NCBI RefSeq assembly: GCF_022662575.1
Contig: NZ_JALBFU010000011.1
Span: forward strand, 19,034-83,033
From: Luteimonas aquatica
GTDB lineage: Bacteria; Pseudomonadota; Gammaproteobacteria; Xanthomonadales; Xanthomonadaceae
Direction: 5' to 3'
DNA length: 64,000 bases
Shown here: in pieces, positions 35,410 to 43,834 of the stretch
Position numbering within the stretch: position 1 is the first letter of the stretch
Layout of the letters: the number at the start of each line of letters is the position of its first letter
Translations under genes and position numbers: made by a program
The notes under the pieces: model-generated
The model's database searches: none
Told to the model about the DNA's origin: nothing
The model's input: the letters and a program-made list of their open reading frames with translations, nothing else

Positions 35410-37271
35410 TCGTCCACCCTCACCACGCGCATCATGCCCGCTTCCATGTGGTACAGCAGGTGGCAGTGATAGGCCCAGCTGCCGAGCGCGTCGGCGCGCA
35501 CGCGGTAGCTGCGCTTGCTGCCGGGCGGCATGTCGATGGTGTGCTTGCGCACGAGGAAGTCGCCGGCGTCGTCCTCGAGGTCGCTCCACAGGCCGTGCAG
35601 GTGGATCGGGTGCGTCATCATGGTGTCGTTGACCAGCACGATGCGCAGGCGCTCGCCGTAGTTCATCTGCAGCGGCGCGGCATCGGAGAACTTCTGGCCG
35701 TTGAAGCTCCAGGCGAACTTTTCCATGTGGCCGGTCAGGTGCAGTTCGATATCGCGGCCGGGATCGCGGCCGTCGGGGTCGTCGAAGGTGCTCTTGAGCA
35801 TCGAATAGCTCAACGCCTTGCGGCCGTTGCCGCGCAGGCCGTTGCCCGGGTCGTCCAGGCGCGAGGTGGGCGTCATCGCCTGGCCGTCGATCAGCGGGTT
35901 GCCGCGTTCGCCGGGCGGGTGGGACTGCATGCCGGCGTCGCGTTGCATGCCGGGCATGGCGTGGCCGGCATGCGGGTCGGCGGACGCCGCCGCCGGCGGC
36001 GCCGAGGCGCCATGCTGCATGCCCGCCATGCCCATGTTCGCGCCGCAGCCGCCTTCCATGCCCTTGCCGCCGGCCGCGCCGCCCATGCCGTGGCCCGTGC
36101 CGTGATCCATGGCCATGTCGGTCATGGTCAGCAGCGGGCGCGGGTCGAGCGCCGGCACCGGCGCGCGCAGGCCTTCGCGCACGGCGAGGGTGCCGCTGAC
36201 GTAGCCGGTGCGCGCGGAATCCTGCGCGAAGACGGTGAAGGCGTCCTGGCCGGACGGTTCGACGATGACGTCGAAGGTTTCGGCCACGGCGATGCGGAAC
36301 TCGTCCACGGTGACCGGGTGCACGTGCTGGCCGTCGGCGGCGACCACGGTCATCTTCAGGCCGGGGATGCGCACGTCGAAGTAGGTCATCGCCGAGCCGT
36401 TGATGAAGCGCAGGCGCAGCTTCTCGCCGGAGCGGAACAGGCCGGTCCAGTTGCCGAGCGCGGTGGTGCCGTTCATCAGGTAGGTGTAGGTGTGGGCGTT
36501 GACGTCCGACAGGTCGGTCGGGGTCATGCGCATCCGGCCCCACATGCGGCGGTCGGCGAGGGTGGCCTTCAGGCCGTCCTGGCGCGCGTCGCGGACAAAA
36601 TCGCCGACGGTGCGCTTGTAGGTGTTGTCGTGGCCCGGCATTTTCTTCAGGCGCGAGAACAGCGCGGCGGGGTCGAGGTCGGTCCAGTCGCTGAGCATCA
36701 CCACGTAGTCGCGGTCGTAGGCGAAGGGCTCGGGTTCGGCCGCGTCGATCACCAGCGGTCCGTACAGGCCGGCCTGCTCCTGGAAGGCGGAGTGGCTGTG
36801 GTACCAGTAGGTGCCGCTTTGCCGCACCTGGAAGCGGTAATGGAAGCTTTCGCCGCGACCGATGCCGTCGAAGCTCAGGCCGGGCACGCCGTCCATGTTT
36901 GCCGGCAGCAGGATGCCGTGCCAGTGGATCGAGGTCTCGTGGCCGTGGATCGAACCGGCTGGCAGCGCGTTGCGCACGCGCAGGTGGACCGTGGTGCCCT
37001 CGCGCCAGCGCAGCAGCGGCGCCGGGATCGAGCCGTTGACGGTGATGGCCGGGCGCGTGCGTCCGGTGAAATTGACCGGCGTTTCGCCGATGGCGAGGTC
37101 GAACTCGGTGCCCGAGAGCGTGCCGGGCTGGCCCGGGCCGGCGAGCGCCCAGCTGGGTTTGGGCCACAGGCCGAGGCCGGCGACCGTGCCGCCGGCCGCC
37201 AGGCCCTGCACGAAGCGTCGCCGCGAGAGAAGGCGCGCAGCGTCGGCGCCGCCGAAGGAATCGGATGACAT
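35406..37271 (-). CDS. copA: Copper resistance multicopper oxidase CopA
   Basis: A 621-aa periplasmic multicopper oxidase that should convert Cu(I) to Cu(II) and bind copper. It has a Tat signal (LSRRRFVQGLAAGG), as expected for a folded metalloprotein. The copper ligands are visible in SIHWHGILLP, YWYHSHSAFQEQAGLYG, HPIHLHGLW and YHCHLLYHMEAGMM. A Met/His/Gly-rich insert (about residues 395-475) is typical of CopA. The ATG at 37271 is chosen because the upstream frame lacks family similarity. It is the second gene of the copLAB-cytochrome operon and coupled to copB. Confidence 0.95.
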   Translation of the reverse strand: MSSDSFGGADAARLLSRRRFVQGLAAGGTVAGLGLWPKPSWALAGPGQPGTLSGTEFDLAIGETPVNFTGRTRPAITVNGSIPAPLLRWREGTTVHLRVRNALPAGSIHGHETSIHWHGILLPANMDGVPGLSFDGIGRGESFHYRFQVRQSGTYWYHSHSAFQEQAGLYGPLVIDAAEPEPFAYDRDYVVMLSDWTDLDPAALFSRLKKMPGHDNTYKRTVGDFVRDARQDGLKATLADRRMWGRMRMTPTDLSDVNAHTYTYLMNGTTALGNWTGLFRSGEKLRLRFINGSAMTYFDVRIPGLKMTVVAADGQHVHPVTVDEFRIAVAETFDVIVEPSGQDAFTVFAQDSARTGYVSGTLAVREGLRAPVPALDPRPLLTMTDMAMDHGTGHGMGGAAGGKGMEGGCGANMGMAGMQHGASAPPAAASADPHAGHAMPGMQRDAGMQSHPPGERGNPLIDGQAMTPTSRLDDPGNGLRGNGRKALSYSMLKSTFDDPDGRDPGRDIELHLTGHMEKFAWSFNGQKFSDAAPLQMNYGERLRIVLVNDTMMTHPIHLHGLWSDLEDDAGDFLVRKHTIDMPPGSKRSYRVRADALGSWAYHCHLLYHMEAGMMRVVRVDE

Positions 37272-37333
37272 GAGGGAACTCCACGAATGTCCAGGGAAGT
37301 GTCCGCGCGAGGCGGACGTTCGTGCCGTGACGA

Positions 37334-37350
37334 GTCCCGCGCTGCGGGAC
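37334..37350 (-). promoter_or_regulatory. Hairpin in the copL-copA gap
   Basis: GTCCCGC and GCGGGAC around GCT, within the 118-bp gap between copL and copA. In Xanthomonas the copL region is needed for copper induction of copAB, so leader structures here are of interest; that this hairpin has such a role is inference. Confidence 0.35.
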
Positions 37351-37389
37351 ATCGGACACGGCCGGCCGGCGCGTGGCGCCGGGGATTCC

Positions 37390-37818
37390 CTAGCCGATGG
37401 GAGGTCGGATCAGATGCGGCAGCGCCGGGGCGGGACGCCCGGGGGCCATGAAGGCGACGCCGAGGGCGTGCGGCATCACCGGCGGCGGCGAGAGCGCCGC
37501 GACCAGGGCCGAGGCGCAGGCATGCACGCAAGCGCAATCGCAGCCTTGCTTGCAGCAGTCCGGGGCGCGCGGGTCGTCGTGCTGCACGGGCGCCGTGGGC
37601 GCGGCGTGTTCGGCGGCGGCCATGGCGCCGGAGGACATGCCCTTGTGGTGTTCGGCGCAGGGCGCCGCAGGCGCTTGCGCACCGTCCATGCCGGCATGGT
37701 GCATCGGCTGCGCGGGCATCGGCGCGTGCAGGTGCATCGATGCGGCCGCCGAGCCGATGCCGTTCAGCACCAGGGTCAGGATCAGCACGATTCGCAGCAG
37801 GCGCGCCGGCAGGGACAT
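37390..37818 (-). CDS. copL: CopL-family copper-responsive leader protein
   Basis: A 142-aa exported protein placed directly before copA, as in Xanthomonas copLAB, where CopL is required for copper-inducible expression. It has a signal peptide (RIVLILTLVLNGIGSAAAS), a Met/His-rich stretch (MHLHAPMPAQPMHHAG), and a Cys cluster (PDCCKQGCDCACVHAC) for metal binding. The C-terminus is rich in Pro. Family members are variable, and the identity rests on the composition, the Cys cluster and the position in the operon. Confidence 0.82.
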   Translation of the reverse strand: MSLPARLLRIVLILTLVLNGIGSAAASMHLHAPMPAQPMHHAGMDGAQAPAAPCAEHHKGMSSGAMAAAEHAAPTAPVQHDDPRAPDCCKQGCDCACVHACASALVAALSPPPVMPHALGVAFMAPGRPAPALPHLIRPPIG

Positions 37819-37863
37819 GCGTCTAGGGTAGCGCAGCCGCGGTGAACGCGGGGAGCCCGGGCT

Positions 37864-38694
37864 TCAAGCGGCTTCGGCCTGCCGCCATTCGCGCGGCGAG
37901 ACGCCGCTGTGCGCCTTGAACGCGCGCGACAGCGCCGCCTCGCTGCCGTAGCCCACCTCGTCGGCGATGCGCTTGAGCGGCAGCCCCTGGCGCAGGGCCT
38001 GCTGCGCCAGGCCGATGCGCCAGCGCTGCAGGTAGGCGCCGGGCGTGCAGCCGACGGTGTCGCGGAAGGCGCCGGCGAAGACGCTGCGCGACATGCCGGC
38101 GCGCGCGGCCAGCGCCGGCAGCGACCAGTCCTCGGCCGGCCGCTCGTGCATCGCCACCAGCGCATGGCGCAGGCGCGGATGCGACAGGCCGGCGAGCATG
38201 CCGACCTGGGCCTGCCCGCTTTCCATCAGTTGGCGCAGGATCTGGATCAGCACCACCTCGAACAGGCGGTCGAGCAGGGCCTGGCGGCCGCAGCGCTGCA
38301 GGAAGGCCTCCTCGAACAGCAGCGCCAGCACGTCCCGCGCACCGGCCACGGCGTCCAGGGGCAGGCAGACGACATCGGGCAGGGCCGCGGCGATCGGATG
38401 CGCGGTGCCGCCGTCGAAGCGCAGGTGCGCGCAGGCGAAGTCGGCGCCGCGCTCGGCGTCGGTGACGAAGCGGTGCGGCAGCGGGCGGGGGTAGAGCAGC
38501 AGGCTGGGCGCGGCGACATGCAGCGCACTACCGGCGCCGCCATGGCTGACCTCGACCGGACCGCTGCGGATCAGGTGCAGCTGGCCGGTGCCGTCCTCGG
38601 GCACCAGGTCGTTGATCCCGCACAGGGCGCCGGCATGGAACATCTGTGCGCGGACGGAGAAGCGTTCGAGCAGGGCCTGGAGCCGGTCGGGCAT
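37864..38694 (-). CDS. AraC-family regulator with cupin sensor domain
   Basis: A 276-aa regulator: an N-terminal cupin-like ligand domain (AraC_binding/cupin_6 type, up to about residue 165) and two helix-turn-helix units at the C-terminus (SLPALAARAGMSRSVFAGAF and LKRIADEVGYGSEAALSRAF). A TTG six codons upstream (38712) is an alternative start. It is divergent from the Ohr gene with 119 bp between starts, and similar regulators often control an adjacent oxidoreductase or peroxidase gene. It is 45 bp from copL but on the same strand, so readthrough to copL is also possible. Confidence 0.85.
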   Translation of the reverse strand: MPDRLQALLERFSVRAQMFHAGALCGINDLVPEDGTGQLHLIRSGPVEVSHGGAGSALHVAAPSLLLYPRPLPHRFVTDAERGADFACAHLRFDGGTAHPIAAALPDVVCLPLDAVAGARDVLALLFEEAFLQRCGRQALLDRLFEVVLIQILRQLMESGQAQVGMLAGLSHPRLRHALVAMHERPAEDWSLPALAARAGMSRSVFAGAFRDTVGCTPGAYLQRWRIGLAQQALRQGLPLKRIADEVGYGSEAALSRAFKAHSGVSPREWRQAEAA

Positions 38695-38813
38695 GGCGGT
38701 ACTCTCGATCAAGTTTTCAGGATTCTATGTCACTTTTCGTTTCGGCAATCGGCGCAAAGTAGCGTTCACCGGCGAATAGCCCGGCCACCCCGTCCTCCAT
38801 CAGGAAAACCGCC

Positions 38814-39242
38814 ATGTCCCTCGACAAGATCCTCTACACCGCCCAGGCCAGCGTCAGCGGCGGCCGCGACGGCCGCGCCGTCAGTTCCGACAACGCCCTG
38901 GACGTCCAGCTGTCCACGCCGAAGGAACTGGGCGGCGCCGGCGGCCCCGGCACCAATCCGGAGCAGCTGTTCGCCGCCGGCTACTCGGCCTGCTTCCTGA
39001 GTGCGCTGAAGCTGGTCGCCCGCCAGGCCAAGGTGGCGCTGCCGGAGAGCACCGGCATCACCGGCCGCGTGGGCATCGGCCCGATCGCGCACGGCTTCGG
39101 CCTGCAGGCCGAGCTGCGCATCTCCGCGCCGGGCCTGCCGCGCGAGCAGGTGCAGGCGCTGGTCGAGCAGGCGCACCAGGTCTGCCCGTATTCGAATGCG
39201 ACGCGCGGCAACATCGAGGTGACGCTGGTGGTCGCCGACTGA
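38814..39242 (+). CDS. ohr: Organic hydroperoxide resistance protein Ohr
   Basis: A thiol peroxidase of the Ohr/OsmC family that reduces organic hydroperoxides. The 142-aa length is typical, and the two redox cysteines are present: Cys60 in [11 protein letters not shown] and Cys124 in VCPYSNAT. The N-terminus [20 protein letters not shown] also fits Ohr better than OsmC. No OhrR gene is adjacent; the divergent AraC regulator is the nearest candidate for control. Confidence 0.95.
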   Translation: MSLDKILYTAQASVSGGRDGRAVSSDNALDVQLSTPKELGGAGGPGTNPEQLFAAGYSACFLSALKLVARQAKVALPESTGITGRVGIGPIAHGFGLQAELRISAPGLPREQVQALVEQAHQVCPYSNATRGNIEVTLVVAD

Positions 39243-39256
39243 CGTCGTGCGGCGAC

Positions 39257-39307
39257 TTCCTACACAGGATGCACGGATGTCGTGCCGGCGGTCGATTCGT
39301 GTAGGAA
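39257..39307. repeat. Inverted repeat TTCCTACAC / GTGTAGGAA
   Basis: Perfect nine-base arms at 39257-39265 and 39299-39307 with a 33-base spacer, 14 bases after the ohr stop. GTAGGA-type motifs occur in extragenic repeats of pseudomonads and xanthomonads. Could act as a terminator-like structure for ohr. Confidence 0.45.
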
Positions 39308-39500
39308 AAACCCGACACGCGGGAGCGGCGATCACCGATTGGCATCGGCCCGCGCATGCGGCACGCTATCCCTGCCAGCAACGAAGTGCGATACCCCATT
39401 CCCCTGGTCAACTCGCATTTTCGGGCGCCGTATGGACGCGGCGCTGCTGGCGCTATCCGACACAAGCCGGCAGGGACGCCGGCCGCCGGCGGATCTGGCG

Positions 39501-39534
39501 GCCGCCCTCTCTCTGCGGCCGCCCTCTCTCTGCG
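39501..39534 (+). repeat. Two 17-bp tandem repeats
   Basis: GCCGCCCTCTCTCTGCG occurs twice in tandem and is followed by a third partial GCCGCC. The unit is not a multiple of three, consistent with non-coding DNA prone to slippage. Confidence 0.6.
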
Positions 39535-39681
39535 GCCGCCTCCGCCGCTTCCGCCTCTTTCTCGACGAGGCGCCCTTCCCGGGCATCGCGTGCCATGCGC
39601 AGCGGCGCGTCTGCGCCGGATCGCGCGGCCTATGGCCGGCACAACGCGTCGCCTTTCCGCTAGCCTAGCCGCGACACGACA

Positions 39682-40713
39682 GTGGCGGCCGGCGACGTGC
39701 GCATCATCGACAACACCTACGGTTCGAACGAGCACGGCCTGATCTGGGGCTTCCGCTTCGCGCCCGGACAGCCGGCGCAGCCGATCAGCACCGACGCCGT
39801 GCCGACCTTCCTGGCCGCGCAGGCGCAGGGCGAGGGCGAGGATTTCCTCTGGCTGCATTTCTCGCTCTCCAACCAGGCGTCCGAGCGCTACATGCAGCGC
39901 GCGCTGTCGCTGCCGGATGCCTTCTTCGAATCGCTGCGCAGCGAGGTCGGCTCCACGCGCCTGGAGCTGGACGCCGGCGCGCTGGTGGCGGTGATCCACG
40001 ACGTGCTGTTCGATTCCACCTTCGATGCCTCGCAGGTGGGCACCACCAGCCTGTGCATCGGTCCGCGCCTGCTGGTGAGCGCGCGGCTGCGGCCGCTGCG
40101 CTCGGTGGACCAGCTGCGCGCGTCGGTGCGTGCCGGGCATGCCTTCCGCTCGCCGGTGGAACTGCTGGCGCACCTGCTGCGCGACCAGGCCGACGTGCTC
40201 GGCGACATCGTGCGCAAGTCCACGCGCCGGGTCGACGGCATCGAGGACAAGCTGCTGGCCAACCGCATCTCCACCGACCGCAAGGAGCTGAGCGCGCTGC
40301 GCCGCTCGCTGGTGCGGCTGCAGCGGCTGATGGCGCCCGAGCCGACGGCGCTGTTCCGCCTGCTCAACCGCCCGCCGGAATGGATCAGCCGCGAGGACAT
40401 CCAGGACCTGCAGCAGGCCGCCGAGGAGTTCTCCACGGCGATCGGCGACTCGGCGGCCCTGGTCGAGCGCGTGAAGCTGATCCAGGAAGAGCTGGCCGCG
40501 CTGGTCAACGAGCAGACCGGGCGCACCCTGTTCGTGCTGACCATGGTCACGGTGATGGCGCTGCCGATCAACCTGGTGGCCGGCCTGTTCGGCATGAACG
40601 TGGGCGGCATCCCGTTGTCCGACTACGGTCACGGTTTCCTGTTGATCGTGGTCGGCCTGATCGTACTGACGCTGTTGCTGGCGTACCTGGCCTTCGGCAG
40701 GCGCAAGGACTAG
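39682..40713 (+). CDS. CorA-family divalent metal transporter, ZntB-like
   Basis: A 343-aa CorA/ZntB protein: a long soluble N-terminal domain, a stalk helix rich in charged residues (about 200-285), and two C-terminal membrane helices. The pore signature GMN is present in AGLFGMNVGGIPL. ZntB members move Zn2+ rather than Mg2+; the start DVRIIDNTYGSNEHGLIWGF resembles ZntB. The start is a GTG; no in-frame ATG precedes the conserved region. It stands alone on the plus strand, after a repeat-rich gap. Confidence 0.87.
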   Translation: MAAGDVRIIDNTYGSNEHGLIWGFRFAPGQPAQPISTDAVPTFLAAQAQGEGEDFLWLHFSLSNQASERYMQRALSLPDAFFESLRSEVGSTRLELDAGALVAVIHDVLFDSTFDASQVGTTSLCIGPRLLVSARLRPLRSVDQLRASVRAGHAFRSPVELLAHLLRDQADVLGDIVRKSTRRVDGIEDKLLANRISTDRKELSALRRSLVRLQRLMAPEPTALFRLLNRPPEWISREDIQDLQQAAEEFSTAIGDSAALVERVKLIQEELAALVNEQTGRTLFVLTMVTVMALPINLVAGLFGMNVGGIPLSDYGHGFLLIVVGLIVLTLLLAYLAFGRRKD

Positions 40714-40766
40714 CGCAAGCGGGTAGAGTAGATCGCCCGGCGGAGCCTTCCGCGGATGGTCCTGGC

Positions 40767-41597
40767 ATGTCCGAGTTCACCGTCCAGCTGTTGCTGAAAA
40801 CGCCGATCGTCGCGGTGCGCGACGTGTATTGCCGCGGCGAGTGCAAGCACAAGAGCGCGGAGGAGTGCGCCAGCGCCAGCCACCTGGTGTTTCCCTACCG
40901 CGGCGTCTACGTGCGCCACGTCGGCAGCCGGGAAGCGGTGGCCGAAGCCAGCCAGGTGCTGTTCTTCAACACCGGCGAGGGCTATCAAGTGAGCCATCCG
41001 GTGACCGGCGGCGATGCCAGCCTGTCGCTGTCGGTGGACGAGGCGATCCTGCGCGAACTGGCGCCGGCCGACCTGGTGCGCGAAGGCGGCGATCTCGCCT
41101 TTCGCCACCAGCGCCTGCGCATCGACCCGCGCACGCAGGCGCTGGTGGCGATGCTGCGCCACAGCCTGCGCCGGAACGTGGCCGAGCACCTGGAAGCCGA
41201 AAGCCTGGCGCTGACCCTGGCGCAGCGCGCGCTGGGGCCGCGCACCACGCACGTGGCCGGCGCCAGCGTCGGCCGCCAGCGCCTGGTCGACCGCGCCAAG
41301 CTGGTGCTGGCCTCCGACCTGTCGCGGCGCTGGACGCTGGCCGAGATCGCGGCCGAGGTCGGCGTCTCGCCGGTCTACCTCACCCAGGTGTTCCAGCAGG
41401 TGGAAGGCCTGCCGCTGTACCGCTACCAGCTGCGCCTGCGGCTGGCGCGCGCGCTGGACCTGCTCGGGCAGTACGAGGACCTGAGCACGCTCGGCCAGGA
41501 CCTGGGCTTCTCCAGCCACAGCCATTTCAGCGCCGCCTTCCAGCAGACCTACGGCCGTTCGCCTTCGGAATTCCGCCAGGCGGCGCTGCACCGCTGA
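40767..41597 (+). CDS. AraC-family regulator
   Basis: A 276-aa regulator whose C-terminal half has both helix-turn-helix units (TLAEIAAEVGVSPVYLTQVF and DLSTLGQDLGFSSHSHFSAAF). The N-terminal part, with CRGECKHKSAEECASASHLV, has three close cysteines that might sense metal or redox state. Its upstream neighbour is the ZntB-like transporter (53 bp) and downstream are a CxxC miniprotein and two hydrolases. It may control the hydrolase operon; no operator was recognised. Confidence 0.83.
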   Translation: MSEFTVQLLLKTPIVAVRDVYCRGECKHKSAEECASASHLVFPYRGVYVRHVGSREAVAEASQVLFFNTGEGYQVSHPVTGGDASLSLSVDEAILRELAPADLVREGGDLAFRHQRLRIDPRTQALVAMLRHSLRRNVAEHLEAESLALTLAQRALGPRTTHVAGASVGRQRLVDRAKLVLASDLSRRWTLAEIAAEVGVSPVYLTQVFQQVEGLPLYRYQLRLRLARALDLLGQYEDLSTLGQDLGFSSHSHFSAAFQQTYGRSPSEFRQAALHR

Positions 41598-41705
41598 GGC
41601 CGCGCCCGGCCGGGGCGGGAACTCGCTAAAGATTCTGACAGCGGCACCCGGGCCCCCGGTGGCCTACTGATCGCACCCGGACGTCGGGTGCTTTCGGAGA
41701 GTGTC

Positions 41706-41861
41706 ATGGCGGAGAAAACCTGTGCGGCGTGCGACTACCCGCTCGATGAGAATGCCTTCCAGGTCAAGATCGGCGGCAAGACCGTGGAAGTGTGCTGCGA
41801 CGAATGCGCGCAGAAACTCAAGGAGGCCTATGCCTCGGCCGCGTCGGCGGGGAAGGCCTGA
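41706..41861 (+). CDS. 51-aa double-CxxC miniprotein
   Basis: An intact short gene: MAEKTCAACDYPLDEN at the start, then a central GGKTVEVCCDECAQKL. Two CxxC pairs (CAAC at about 6-9 and CDEC at about 31-34) suggest a zinc-binding treble-clef or TRASH/YHS-like finger, often tied to metal sensing or trafficking. It ends one base before the ATG of the first hydrolase gene (TGACATG), so it is in the same transcript. It is too small for most gene finders but has the look of a real protein. Confidence 0.72.
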   Translation: MAEKTCAACDYPLDENAFQVKIGGKTVEVCCDECAQKLKEAYASAASAGKA

Positions 41862-41862
41862 C

Positions 41863-42729
41863 ATGGACGGCAATCTTTCCTCCCCCGCGCGCTACAGCGT
41901 GCAGACCGCCTCCGGCCGCGTCGGCTATGCCGAGCGCGGCAACGGGCCGGTGGCGCTGTTCGTGCACGGCGTGCTGCTCAACGGCCACCTGTGGCGGCAC
42001 CAGCTCGCGCACCTGTCCGACCTGCGGCGCTGCATCGCCGTGGACCTGCTGGCCCACGGCGAGACCGAGATCGCGCCGGACCAGGACGTCTCGGTGACGG
42101 CGAACGCGCGGATGCTGCGCGAGTTTCTCGATGCGCTGGATATCGATCGCGTCGACCTGGTGGGCAACGACAGCGGCGGCGGCATCGCGCAGATCTTCGC
42201 CGCCGAACATCCCGAGCGCGTGCGCAGCCTGACCCTGACCGACTGCGACACGCACGACAACTGGCCGCCGGAAGCGTTCAAGCCGTTCCTGGCGATGGCG
42301 GCGGCCGGCGGCCTGCGCGGTGCGCTGGAAGGGATGCTGGCGGACAAGTCGGTCTACCGCTCGCCGCAGGCGCTGGGGCCGGCGTATGAGGACCCGCAGT
42401 CGCTCGGCGACGCCGACATCGAGGCGTATCTGCGTCCGCTGCTGCGCAGCGAACAGCGCACTCGCGATCTGCAGCGCTTCCTCGCCGCCTTCGATCCGCG
42501 CCATACGCTTGCCGTCGAGGCGAAGCTGCGGGCGTTGCAGGCGCCGACGCTGATCGCCTGGGGTACGGACGACGTCTATTTCGACCTCGCCTGGTCGCGC
42601 TGGCTGGCCGAGACGATTCCCGGCACGCGCGAACGCGTCGAGTTCGAGGGGGCGCGCATCTTCTTTCCCGAAGAGCGCTGGGAGGCCTTCAACCGGACGC
42701 TGCGCGCGCACTGGCTGGCGAGCGCCTAG
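41863..42729 (+). CDS. Alpha/beta hydrolase with Asp nucleophile, copy 1
   Basis: A 288-aa alpha/beta hydrolase. The oxyanion-hole region is LFVHGVLLNGHLW. The nucleophile elbow is GNDSGG, which puts Asp103 at the nucleophile position, as in haloalkane dehalogenases and epoxide hydrolases, rather than Ser. The acid region is AWGTDDVYFD. Where a catalytic His is expected near the C-terminus (usually GGH-F-P-E-E) it reads GARIFFPEERW, so no His is present. It starts one base after the miniprotein stop. A tandem paralogue follows 82 bp downstream. The substrate is unknown. Confidence 0.78.
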   Translation: MDGNLSSPARYSVQTASGRVGYAERGNGPVALFVHGVLLNGHLWRHQLAHLSDLRRCIAVDLLAHGETEIAPDQDVSVTANARMLREFLDALDIDRVDLVGNDSGGGIAQIFAAEHPERVRSLTLTDCDTHDNWPPEAFKPFLAMAAAGGLRGALEGMLADKSVYRSPQALGPAYEDPQSLGDADIEAYLRPLLRSEQRTRDLQRFLAAFDPRHTLAVEAKLRALQAPTLIAWGTDDVYFDLAWSRWLAETIPGTRERVEFEGARIFFPEERWEAFNRTLRAHWLASA

Positions 42730-42811
42730 CGCGGCAATGCCCGCACCGGTGCGGCGGATGCCCGTCGCACCGTTTTTCGTCACTTTTCATTCCAATTTCC
42801 ATGGAATTGCC

Positions 42812-43819
42812 ATGAACCGCAGACATTTCCTCCAGATCGCGGGCGGCGCCTTAACCGCGGGCGCGATCAGCGGCTGCCTTAGTCGCGGCCTGGGTATCGT
42901 CTCGCCCGTGACCGGTGGCGATCGCCTGGACGCCCCCGCTTTCCGCGCCGCGCGTCGCTTCGCCAAGACGCCCTTCGGCAGGATCGCCTACGTCGAGCGC
43001 GGCGCCGGGCCGGCGGCGCTGTTCCTGCACGGCTTCCCGCTCAACAGCTTCCAGTGGCGCGGCGCGCTCGAGCGGCTGTCGCCGTATCGCCGCTGCATCG
43101 CGCCGGACTTCCTCGGCCTGGGCCACACCGAGGTGGCCCGCGGCCAGGACGTCGGCCCCGAGGCACAGGTCGCGATGCTGGTGTCCCTGCTCGATGCGCT
43201 GGGCATCGACAGCGTCGACCTGGTCGCCAACGACAGCGGCGGCACGGTGGCGCAGCTGCTGCTGGTCCGGCATCCGCGGCGCGTGCGCACGCTGCTGCTG
43301 ACCAATTGCGACGTGGAGACCGACAGCCCACCCCCGGCGCTGCTGCCGGTGATCGAATTGGCCAGGCAGGGCAAGTTCGCCGACCAGTGGCTGGCGCCGT
43401 GGCGCGCGGACAAGGCGCTGGCACGCTCGGCACAGGGGATCGGCGGCATGTGCTACGCCGATCCGGCGCAGCCGAGCGACGAGGCGATCGAGATGTACTT
43501 CGCTCCGCTGCTGGCCAGCACGCGCAGCAAGGCGCTGCTGCATGCCTACGCGATCGGCCTGGAACCCAACCTGCTGGCCGGCATCGCGCCGCAGCTGCGG
43601 CGCAGCACCGCGCCGGCGCGCGTGGTGTGGGGCATGGGCGATACCATCTTTTCGCCGCACAGTCCCGATTATCTCGACCGCGCGCTCGGCAACTCGCGCG
43701 GCGTCAGGCGGCTGGAGCGCAGCAAGCTGTTCTGGCCGGAGGAGCGTCCCGACGTGATCGCCGAGGAGGCGCGCCTGCTGTGGAACGCCTGGGTGCCCGA
43801 GGCGGCCGCGTTTCGCTAG
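42812..43819 (+). CDS. Alpha/beta hydrolase with Asp nucleophile, exported, copy 2
   Basis: A 335-aa paralogue of the preceding hydrolase, with an added N-terminus MNRRHFLQIAGGALTAGAISGC that reads as a Tat-type signal followed by a lipobox-like ISGC. The nucleophile elbow is VANDSGGTVAQ (Asp), the acid region VVWGMGDTIF, and the site of the usual His is SKLFWPEERP, again without His. So the pair has one cytoplasmic and one apparently exported copy. Co-transcribed with the miniprotein and copy 1. Function unknown beyond the family. Confidence 0.78.
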   Translation: MNRRHFLQIAGGALTAGAISGCLSRGLGIVSPVTGGDRLDAPAFRAARRFAKTPFGRIAYVERGAGPAALFLHGFPLNSFQWRGALERLSPYRRCIAPDFLGLGHTEVARGQDVGPEAQVAMLVSLLDALGIDSVDLVANDSGGTVAQLLLVRHPRRVRTLLLTNCDVETDSPPPALLPVIELARQGKFADQWLAPWRADKALARSAQGIGGMCYADPAQPSDEAIEMYFAPLLASTRSKALLHAYAIGLEPNLLAGIAPQLRRSTAPARVVWGMGDTIFSPHSPDYLDRALGNSRGVRRLERSKLFWPEERPDVIAEEARLLWNAWVPEAAAFR

Positions 43820-43834
43820 CCGCCCCGGCGCGGC

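Larger units (their letters stand above)
39243..39681. other. Gap after ohr: repeats, no convincing gene
   Basis: Open frames exist, but their composition is that of chance frames in GC-rich DNA. The stretch holds a 9-base inverted repeat (39257-39265 with 39299-39307) and a 17-bp tandem repeat (39501-39534). Confidence 0.55.

Noticed and set aside
39247..39663. A 138-codon plus-strand frame after ohr
   Set aside because: Composition is Arg/Ala/Ser-rich without pattern, and it runs through a 17-bp repeat that would break a coding frame when varied.
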